From the NCBI RefSeq assembly GCF_030504645.1, contig NZ_JAUKWQ010000012.1, positions 87,178 to 151,177 on the forward strand: 64,000 nucleotides of DNA. Reading direction: 5' to 3'. A model generated the notes under the pieces. The model searched no databases. It saw only the letters and a program-made list of their open reading frames with translations, and had not been told where the DNA came from. Below, one piece after another: positions 58,067 through 64,000 of this stretch. Within the stretch, counting starts at the first letter, position 1; every line of letters starts with the position of its first letter. Made by a program: the position numbers and the translations under genes. Origin of the DNA: Rhizobium oryzicola. GTDB lineage: Bacteria; Pseudomonadota; Alphaproteobacteria; Rhizobiales; Rhizobiaceae.

Positions 58067-58104
58067 TCCGATTGCCAACCGGCCACGTTATTCTGGCAGG
58101 TGTT

Positions 58105-58138
58105 CCGGCCGGCTGCGCCAACCGCGCGGCCGGTTTTT
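58105..58138 (+). terminator. Terminator after the phasin gene
   Basis: CCGGCCG and CGGCCGG form a 7-bp stem with a 15-base loop, then TTTTT. Confidence 0.75.
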
Positions 58139-58321
58139 GATTCCGGCCTTGTTTTGTTTGTTTCCAGCGCAAATCCCCGTTGGGAGGCTCGATCACAGGA
58201 ATAGTGATTGCGCGCTGGCTGAAGGGGCTTAAAATCGCCGGGAAACGAACTAAATAAACGATCTGATGTTCGGTCGATGAGAGTTCTAGAAATTGGCCGG
58301 ACGGTTGGGGAATGAAGGAAG

Positions 58322-58678
58322 ATGATCGCATTGCCGATCTATTACATGCAAGCTGAGAAAGACGGAAACGGAGACGGCCCGAACCGTGGCACCTCGGTTA
58401 TTACCCGCACGAAACCGAAGACCAAGAAACCCAATCTCTACCGTGTTCTTCTGCTGAATGACGATTACACACCCATGGAATTCGTCATTCATATTCTGGA
58501 GCGTTTTTTCCAGAAGGACCGCGAAGCGGCCACCCGCATCATGCTGCACGTTCACAATCACGGCGTGGGCGAATGCGGGGTCTTTACGTACGAGGTCGCT
58601 GAGACCAAGGTGAGCCAGGTCATGGATTTTGCCCGCCAGCACCAGCACCCGCTGCAATGTGTCATGGAAAAGAAGTGA
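58322..58678 (+). CDS. clpS: ClpS adaptor protein
   Basis: 118 residues. NLYRVLLLNDDYTPMEFVIH, HILERFFQKDREAATRIMLH and VHNHGVGECGVFTYEVAETK are the conserved ClpS core with the N-degron pocket residues (NDD, H-NH-G). A 35-residue flexible N-terminus is present. ClpS delivers N-degron substrates to ClpA. AAGGAAG precedes ATG 58322. It is 9 bases before clpA. Confidence 0.96.
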   Translation: MIALPIYYMQAEKDGNGDGPNRGTSVITRTKPKTKKPNLYRVLLLNDDYTPMEFVIHILERFFQKDREAATRIMLHVHNHGVGECGVFTYEVAETKVSQVMDFARQHQHPLQCVMEKK

Positions 58679-58687
58679 GGACCGCAC

Positions 58688-61201
58688 GTGCCAACATTTT
58701 CGCCTAGTCTTGAAAAGGCGCTGCATCAGGCACTGACCTTCGCCAATGAGCGGCACCACGAATATGCAACGCTGGAGCATTTGCTCCTGGCTTTGATCGA
58801 TGATGCCGACGCGGCCGCGGTCATGGGAGCATGCAACGTTGATCTCGATGCCCTCCGCAAGACGGTTTCTGATTACATCGATAACGAGCTCGCCAACCTC
58901 GTCACCGGTTACGACGAGGATTCCAAGCCTACATCCGGATTCCAGCGCGTCATCCAGCGCGCCGTGATCCATGTTCAGTCGTCCGGCCGGGAAGAAGTCA
59001 CGGGTGCCAATGTGCTCGTTGCCATCTTCGCAGAACGGGAAAGCCATGCGGCCTTCTTCCTGCAGGAGCAGGAGATGACGCGCTATGATGCCGTGAACTA
59101 TATCTCCCATGGCATCGGCAAGCGTCCGGGTTCGTCCCAGGTTCGCAGCCCTCGGGGTGCGGAAGAGGGGGAAGCGGAAGCCAAGCCCGGCCGTGAGCAG
59201 GAAGAGGGTTCTTCCAAGAAGCCGCAGGACGCCCTGAAGGCCTATTGCGTCAACCTGAACGAGAAGGCGAAGGGCGGTCGTATCGATCCGCTGATCGGCC
59301 GCCACGACGAGGTCAACCGCACCATTCAGGTGCTGTGCCGCCGTTCCAAGAACAACCCGCTCTATGTGGGTGATCCCGGCGTCGGCAAGACGGCGATCGC
59401 CGAAGGTCTGGCCAAGCGGATTGTGGAAGGCAAGGTGCCGGAAGCGCTCGCCAATGCCACGATCTTCTCGCTCGACATGGGCACGCTTCTCGCCGGCACC
59501 CGCTATCGCGGTGATTTCGAAGAACGCCTGAAGCAGGTCGTCAAGGAACTGGAAGAGTATCCGGGCGCCGTTCTGTTCATCGATGAAATCCACACTGTGA
59601 TCGGTGCGGGTGCGACCTCCGGCGGCGCAATGGATGCGTCCAACCTGTTGAAGCCGGCTCTGTCCTCCGGGGCGATCCGCTGCATCGGTTCGACCACCTA
59701 CAAGGAATATCGCCAGTTCTTCGAGAAGGACCGGGCGCTTGTCCGCCGCTTCCAGAAGATCGACGTCAACGAACCATCGATCGATGATGCCATCGAGATC
59801 ATGAAGGGCCTCAAGCCGTACTTCGAGGAGTATCACAAGCTTCGCTATACCAACGAGGCGATCAAGTCGGCCGTTGAACTGTCGGCTCGCTACATCTCTG
59901 ACCGCAAGCTGCCGGACAAGGCGATCGACGTGATCGACGAAACCGGTGCAGCCCAGATGCTGTTGCCCGCTTCCAAGCGTCGCAAGCTGATCACCGAGAA
60001 GGAGATCGAGGCAACCATTGCCACGATGGCCCGTATCCCGCCCAAGACGGTTTCCAAGGATGACGAGATGGTCCTCGCCAATCTGGAAAAGGAACTGCGT
60101 TCCGTCGTCTACGGTCAGGACAAGGCAATCGAGGCGCTGGCAACGGCCATCAAGCTCGCCCGTGCCGGCCTTCGCGAACCGAACAAGCCGATTGGCTCCT
60201 ACGTCTTCTCCGGCCCCACTGGCGTCGGCAAGACGGAAGTCGCCAAGCAGCTTGCCTCGTCTCTTGGTGTGGAACTGCTGCGCTTCGACATGTCGGAATA
60301 CATGGAGCGGCATACGGTTTCGCGTCTGCTCGGCGCACCTCCCGGCTATGTGGGCTTCGACCAGGGCGGCCTGCTGACCGACCAGGTGGACCAGCATCCG
60401 CATTCGGTCGTGCTGCTTGACGAAATCGAGAAGGCGCATCCGGATATCTACAACATCCTGTTGCAGGTGATGGACCATGGCTCGCTGACGGACCATAACG
60501 GCAAGAAGATCGACTTCCGTAACGTGATCCTGATCATGACCACGAATGCCGGTGCGTCCGAAATGGCCAAGGCCGCCATCGGCTTTGGCTCATCGAAGCG
60601 GACGGGCGAGGATGAAGAGGCGATCAACCGCCTGTTCACCCCGGAATTCCGCAACCGTCTGGATGCGATCATTCCGTTTGCGCCGCTGCCGACGGAAGTC
60701 ATCCATCAGGTCGTGCAGAAATTCGTCATGCAGTTGGAAACCCAGCTGTCCGAACGCAACGTCACGTTCGACCTGCATCAGGATGCCATCGCATGGCTGG
60801 CGGAGAAAGGTTACGACGAGCGCATGGGTGCGCGTCCGCTCGGACGCGTCATTCAGGAGCACATCAAGAAGCCGTTGGCGAACGAGATCCTGTTCGGGGC
60901 GCTGCGCAAGGGTGGCGTCGTCAAGGTCACCGTCGGGCCGAAGGAAGACGGCAAGGACGGCCTGATCCTGGAATCGATCCCGGAACTCGCGCCGGTAAAG
61001 CCGAAGCCTGAGGCCGAAGTCGAAGAGGTCGAGGAGGAAGTCCAAGCCAAGGCCAAGACCCGCGCCAAGTCCAAGGACGACCAGAAGCCTTCGAAGGGAA
61101 AGGACGCCAAGGCGCAAGCCGCCGATGGTGATGTCCTCACCGAGGAGCCGGCCAAGCCACGCAAGGGATCATCCGTTCCCAGGGTACCCAAGAAAAAATA
61201 A
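58688..61201 (+). CDS. clpA: ATP-dependent Clp protease ATPase subunit ClpA
   Basis: 837 residues from GTG 58688, with GAGGA seven bases before. Two N-terminal Clp repeats (PSLEKALHQALTFANERHHE) bind ClpS. Two AAA modules follow: Walker A GDPGVGKTAIAEGL and GPTGVGKTEVAKQL, Walker B VLFIDEIHTVIG and VVLLDEIEKAHPD. An IGF-type loop (KAAIGFGSSKR) would dock ClpP. The last 70 residues are a Lys/Glu/Ala-rich tail (KAKTRAKSKDDQKPSKGKD), absent from the 758-residue E. coli protein. It unfolds substrates for ClpP. Terminator follows. Confidence 0.97.
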   Translation: MPTFSPSLEKALHQALTFANERHHEYATLEHLLLALIDDADAAAVMGACNVDLDALRKTVSDYIDNELANLVTGYDEDSKPTSGFQRVIQRAVIHVQSSGREEVTGANVLVAIFAERESHAAFFLQEQEMTRYDAVNYISHGIGKRPGSSQVRSPRGAEEGEAEAKPGREQEEGSSKKPQDALKAYCVNLNEKAKGGRIDPLIGRHDEVNRTIQVLCRRSKNNPLYVGDPGVGKTAIAEGLAKRIVEGKVPEALANATIFSLDMGTLLAGTRYRGDFEERLKQVVKELEEYPGAVLFIDEIHTVIGAGATSGGAMDASNLLKPALSSGAIRCIGSTTYKEYRQFFEKDRALVRRFQKIDVNEPSIDDAIEIMKGLKPYFEEYHKLRYTNEAIKSAVELSARYISDRKLPDKAIDVIDETGAAQMLLPASKRRKLITEKEIEATIATMARIPPKTVSKDDEMVLANLEKELRSVVYGQDKAIEALATAIKLARAGLREPNKPIGSYVFSGPTGVGKTEVAKQLASSLGVELLRFDMSEYMERHTVSRLLGAPPGYVGFDQGGLLTDQVDQHPHSVVLLDEIEKAHPDIYNILLQVMDHGSLTDHNGKKIDFRNVILIMTTNAGASEMAKAAIGFGSSKRTGEDEEAINRLFTPEFRNRLDAIIPFAPLPTEVIHQVVQKFVMQLETQLSERNVTFDLHQDAIAWLAEKGYDERMGARPLGRVIQEHIKKPLANEILFGALRKGGVVKVTVGPKEDGKDGLILESIPELAPVKPKPEAEVEEVEEEVQAKAKTRAKSKDDQKPSKGKDAKAQAADGDVLTEEPAKPRKGSSVPRVPKKK

Positions 61202-61218
61202 TCAGATAAAACATGCAG

Positions 61219-61248
61219 TGCCGGGAGCGAAAGCTTCCGGCATTTTTT
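61219..61248 (+). terminator. Terminator after clpA
   Basis: TGCCGGGAGC and GCTTCCGGCA pair over 10 bp (one G-U) closed by a GAAA tetraloop, followed by TTTTTT. Confidence 0.9.
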
Positions 61249-61294
61249 CATGCGTACCGGTCTGTTCCGGACGATGACGACGGACTGACTGATA

Positions 61295-62065
61295 ATGCCT
61301 CCTTCCGATATTGCCCTCCAATCCAATGCCAGGTGGTTCCTGAAGGGTGTCCTCAGTATTACGACGCTGCCGGCGCTCATTCTCATGACCTCTTTTGTCG
61401 GCTTCAGTGCGTTTGCACTCGAGTCGGGGATAACACGATCTCAGGCCGTGTTCATGACGCTGTCGGTCTGGGCGCTGCCCGCCAAGATGATTCTGATCGG
61501 CACCATGGCTGGCGGCGCACCGATCGCGGCGAGCTTTGTTGCGGTGACGCTTTCCTCGATTCGCATGATGCCGATGGTTGCCTCGATCATGCCGGATATG
61601 CGGACTGAGAAAAGCCCGACCTGGCTCCTGCTGTTTCTCTCGCATTTCGTGGCGATCACCTCCTGGGTGTTTGCCATGCAGAGGCTGGGAGATGTCCCGC
61701 GAGAACGGCGGCTCGCTTATTTTGGCGGCTTCTCGATCACGCTGACGCTGGTCAATGCGGTCATCGTCGGTGTCTGTTACGGCATCGTGGCGCAATTTCC
61801 GCCAATGGTGGCGGGTGCGCTCTTCATGCTGACACCGGTCTATTTCTTCGCGTCGATCTGGGCGAGTGCGCGCCACAGCGTGGTCAAGGTTGCGTTTGTG
61901 GTTGGCGTTGTCGCAGGGCCTGCCATTGCGATGGTTGAGCCGAAATTCGACGTGCTCTATGCCGGTCTCGGCGGGGGAACGCTGGCCTATCTCTTCGACC
62001 GCTTCGTGATCCGGGGGCGCAAGGCAGCCCAAAGCGCAACGGCCGCTCCGGAGGAACTGCTTTGA
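61295..62065 (+). CDS. azlC: AzlC family branched-chain amino acid permease
   Basis: 256 residues with several hydrophobic spans. LPALILMTSFVGFSAFALES, GITRSQAVFMTLSVWALPAK and VAVTLSSIRMMPMVASIMPD match the AzlC pattern. AzlC and AzlD together export branched-chain amino acids or related compounds. Start ATG 61295 with a weak binding site. Its stop overlaps the azlD start (TTGA). Confidence 0.9.
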   Translation: MPPSDIALQSNARWFLKGVLSITTLPALILMTSFVGFSAFALESGITRSQAVFMTLSVWALPAKMILIGTMAGGAPIAASFVAVTLSSIRMMPMVASIMPDMRTEKSPTWLLLFLSHFVAITSWVFAMQRLGDVPRERRLAYFGGFSITLTLVNAVIVGVCYGIVAQFPPMVAGALFMLTPVYFFASIWASARHSVVKVAFVVGVVAGPAIAMVEPKFDVLYAGLGGGTLAYLFDRFVIRGRKAAQSATAAPEELL

Positions 62066-62397
62066 GCGACCCTGTGCTGTGGACCTACATTGTCATTGCG
62101 GTCGCTGGCTGGCTGGCAACCGATATCTGGCGCTGGCTCGGCGTGCTGCTCGGCAACCGTCTGGACGAGGACTCCGAAGCCTTGCAATGGGTGAGGGCGG
62201 TGGCAACCGCGCTTGTGATGGCAGTGACGTCGAAACTCGTCTTCTTCCCCACCGGCACGCTCGCGCACTCACCTCTTTGGCTGCGGGTGGGGTCTCTAGG
62301 TATTGGCTTCATCGCGTTTCTGCTTGCTGGGCAACGCGTGATCGTCTGTGTGCTGGTGTCGATCAGTCTCCTGCTTCTCGGACTGGCAATGCTCTGA
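62062..62397 (+). CDS. azlD: AzlD family branched-chain amino acid transport subunit
   Basis: 111 residues from TTG 62062, which overlaps the azlC stop as TTGA. Four spans with the AzlD features WTYIVIAVAGWLATDIWRWL, VRAVATALVMAVTSKLVFFP and LGIGFIAFLLAGQRVIVCVL. It is the small partner of AzlC. It is convergent with the diguanylate cyclase gene 38 bases away. Confidence 0.88.
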   Translation: MSDPVLWTYIVIAVAGWLATDIWRWLGVLLGNRLDEDSEALQWVRAVATALVMAVTSKLVFFPTGTLAHSPLWLRVGSLGIGFIAFLLAGQRVIVCVLVSISLLLLGLAML

Positions 62398-62435
62398 TCA
62401 TCGCCATCGCGCTGCATCGCCTTGCGTGAAGTGCC

Positions 62436-63521
62436 TTACGCTACGAGATCGAGATGCGGATCCCGCATTTCGACGCTGCCGCGGCCATTGCGCTTGGCGT
62501 CGTAAAGTGCCTGATCCGCCGAGACAATGAGGCTGTGCGCCGTAATTGCCGTGTCGCCGGTCATTGAAATGCCGACACTGGCGCCGATCACGACCGTCAG
62601 ATTGTCGACAATATAAGGTGCGGAGATATTGTCCGTGATTCGGCGTGCAAGGTCATATGCTGTGTGCGGGTCGGTCACCGAGGGCTGGACGAGCAGAAAC
62701 TCGTCGCCCCCGCGGCGCGCCGCAAAAGCGTTCGGCGGCAGAAGAGCCGTCAGGCGCCGCCCGACCTCCACAAGAATGGCATCTCCCACCGCATGACCAT
62801 GGGTATCGTTGGCCGCCTTGAAATGATCGAGATCGATGAAATGCACCGCAACCATGGCCTCTGGTGTTACGCTGCCATCCAGCAAAAGACGGCGAAGCTT
62901 CTGGTCCAGTGTGAAGCGGTTGCCAAGGCCCGTCAGCGCATCGGTGCCGGCGAGGGCTGCCATTTCCGACTTGGTGAGCAGCATCTCAAGCGTGAGGCGG
63001 TGCGTGGTTTCGATGAGTTGAAGACCGGCAATCCACATGATGAGTATGAACAGGCCGAGCAGATTGAGAAGCAATGATGGTTGCAGCAGGAGGGCTACGA
63101 TATAGGGAGCGGCGGCAACAGCCGTGCAGCCAATCGCGATCTTCGGCCGTACAGCAAGCCGGGTCAGCACCCCGGTGCAATAGCTGATGAGAAAAGTGAC
63201 CGCAAATAGTTGCACATCGGACTGCTGCGACGACTGAAATGCGTAAGCGCCGATGGCACCGACGACAGCGGAAAATGCAAAGCTTCCCAATCCGTGCCAA
63301 ATCTCCCAACTCTTCGTTGGGTGGCGGTCTCCGGCCCTGCGATAGGCAATGTCGATCGCAAGCCGCACGCCACCTATTGCCATGGCGAGTACAGCAAACA
63401 GGGCAAAGACGGGGTCGTTGTGGTGATATGAGAGTAGGCTACAGAAGCCAGCGGCGGCGCAGCTGATAAAGACAACATTGAAAGTGCCGGCGTAAAGCAG
63501 ATGAACAAGCTCCGGTTTCAC
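62436..63521 (-). CDS. Membrane-bound diguanylate cyclase
   Basis: 361 residues from GTG 63521 (MKPELVHLLYAGTFNVVFIS), chosen for AGAGG eight bases upstream; ATG 63584 would add 21 basic residues without a binding site. About six spans fill residues 10-170 (FALFAVLAMAIGGVRLAID, LLNLLGLFILIMWIAGLQLI). The GGDEF domain follows from ALAGTDALTGLGNRFTLDQK, HFIDLDHFKAANDTHGHAVG and an intact RRGGDEFLLVQ. The RxxD inhibitory site is absent. It should make cyclic di-GMP. It differs in family details from the other cyclase at 30412. Confidence 0.92.
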   Translation of the reverse strand: MKPELVHLLYAGTFNVVFISCAAAGFCSLLSYHHNDPVFALFAVLAMAIGGVRLAIDIAYRRAGDRHPTKSWEIWHGLGSFAFSAVVGAIGAYAFQSSQQSDVQLFAVTFLISYCTGVLTRLAVRPKIAIGCTAVAAAPYIVALLLQPSLLLNLLGLFILIMWIAGLQLIETTHRLTLEMLLTKSEMAALAGTDALTGLGNRFTLDQKLRRLLLDGSVTPEAMVAVHFIDLDHFKAANDTHGHAVGDAILVEVGRRLTALLPPNAFAARRGGDEFLLVQPSVTDPHTAYDLARRITDNISAPYIVDNLTVVIGASVGISMTGDTAITAHSLIVSADQALYDAKRNGRGSVEMRDPHLDLVA

Positions 63522-63866
63522 AGGAGCCTCTGCGTTGCCGCCGCTTTTCTTTCGCTTGCGATCGTCGTGCCGGATCATTGGCATTGGTCAATAATGAGTG
63601 GCTTTATTTCAAGAAATACGAATGGCAGGCAACCGCTTTATCCGATTTATCCTTACATTAATCCGGGGTGCCGTTGCAACAGACACAACGGTCCACTCCT
63701 CTATAAATTGAGCGTGGAAACTATTGTTCAATCCGTTTGAATATCGGTTGTGTAATACAACTGAATGAATGCATTTCTATAGATTGGGTTTCGCTGCCAA
63801 GCGGGCAAGGCATGTCATCCCGCCTGGTGTCTGGTCAATTTCGTCATGCTAGAGTATCCGTTTTGA
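63522..63866. other. Non-coding region before the IS110 fragment
   Basis: No supported gene. It is more AT-rich than the surrounding core (for example around 63700-63800). It must contain one end of the IS110-family element, but this family often lacks clear terminal repeats, and no border or target repeat could be fixed. Confidence 0.4.
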
Positions 63867-64000
63867 TCAAGCATGTTTTGGGGTCCATTTCCGGTTGTTT
63901 TTCAACAGTGCGTTTGCGAGCACAATGAGCTTTCGCATGATTGCGGTGATGGCGACCTTCGGTGGTTTTCCGGCGGCTTTGAGCTGGTCGTATTTGACCT
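63867..64000 (-). mobile_element. IS110-family transposase, C-terminal end only
   Basis: The last 43 codons on the minus strand read VKYDQLKAAGKPPKVAI, then TAIMRKLIVLANALLKNNRK and WTPKHA to a TGA at 63867-63869. The K-x-AAGKPPKVAxTAxMRKLLxLANxL pattern is the C-terminus of IS110/IS116/IS902 transposases. The reading frame runs off the right edge, so whether the element is intact cannot be told. Confidence 0.85.

Noticed and set aside
58286..60496. 736-codon open frame on the minus strand
   Set aside because: Antisense shadow of clpS and clpA, both fully recognisable on the plus strand.
1..64000. CRISPR array, prophage or toxin-antitoxin pair
   Set aside because: No regularly spaced direct repeats, phage structural genes or recognisable toxin-antitoxin pairs were seen on reading both strands.

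Overview
The window reads as chromosomal DNA from an alphaproteobacterium of the order Hyphomicrobiales, most likely family Rhizobiaceae (Agrobacterium/Rhizobium-like). The evidence is the pstSCAB-phoU-phoB locus, an ExoR-type Sel1-repeat regulator, a PopZ (DUF2497) polar protein, a fused SecDF, the aapJQMP general amino acid ABC transporter next to metC, a DUF982 protein, a phasin and clpS-clpA with an extended ClpA tail. GC content is moderately high, and most genes start at ATG with a clear GGAG-type ribosome binding site. Nearly everything is core chromosome. The only mobile element seen is the 3' end of an IS110-family transposase at the right edge.

Layout. 1-2.3 kb: small lipoprotein, membrane and hypothetical genes and tRNA-Asn. 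2.3-8.4 kb, minus strand: phosphate locus pstS-pstC-pstA-pstB-phoU-phoB with a Pho box before pstS, followed by a second PhoB-like regulator whose receiver has lost its phosphorylation residues. No phoR is present; a soluble double-PAS chemoreceptor (8.9-10.6 kb) lies upstream of pstS instead. 10.7-12.3 kb: small genes and tRNA-Cys. 12.4-17.2 kb: a Pcm-like methyltransferase, popZ and valS. 17.6-21.5 kb: a FadL-type porin, exoR, xthA and an ErpA-type Fe-S carrier. 21.6-38.3 kb, plus strand: dgt, argS, a SPOR-domain protein, nagZ, scpA, scpB, a diguanylate cyclase, tatABC, serS, surE, pcm and an NlpD-like LytM lipoprotein. 38.4-47 kb: a DUF815 ATPase, yajC-secDF, an Mth938 protein, an NDUFAF6-like protein, trmFO, a glutathione S-transferase and several unknowns. 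47.3-53.9 kb: an outer-membrane barrel candidate, aapJQMP and metC. 53.9-64 kb: an FAD monooxygenase, a zinc-finger protein, an alpha/beta hydrolase, cysE, DUF3126, a phasin, clpS-clpA, azlCD, a second diguanylate cyclase and the IS110 fragment.

How the genes work together. The left third is phosphate sensing and uptake: PstSCAB transports phosphate, PhoU restrains signalling and PhoB activates from the Pho box. The central plus-strand cluster covers nucleotide clean-up, peptidoglycan recycling and division (NagZ, SPOR protein, NlpD-like activator), chromosome condensation (ScpAB), twin-arginine export and protein repair (SurE, Pcm). SecDF/YajC and TatABC give both main export routes. The right third handles amino acid uptake and export, sulfur amino acid metabolism (MetC, CysE) and regulated proteolysis (ClpSA).

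No CRISPR array, prophage or biosynthetic cluster was seen. The most noteworthy signals are the phosphorylation-dead PhoB paralogue with its own inverted repeat, a palindrome placed across a TATAAT box before aapJ, a stem-loop that hides the ribosome binding site of a small gene, a CtrA-type box before the chemoreceptor, a symmetric sigma-54-like element near the left edge, and degenerate enzyme folds (NlpD-like LytM, NDUFAF6-like prenyl synthase fold). All calls come from reading the sequence, with no database search. Family names are recognitions from memory, and operators and promoters are pattern matches.
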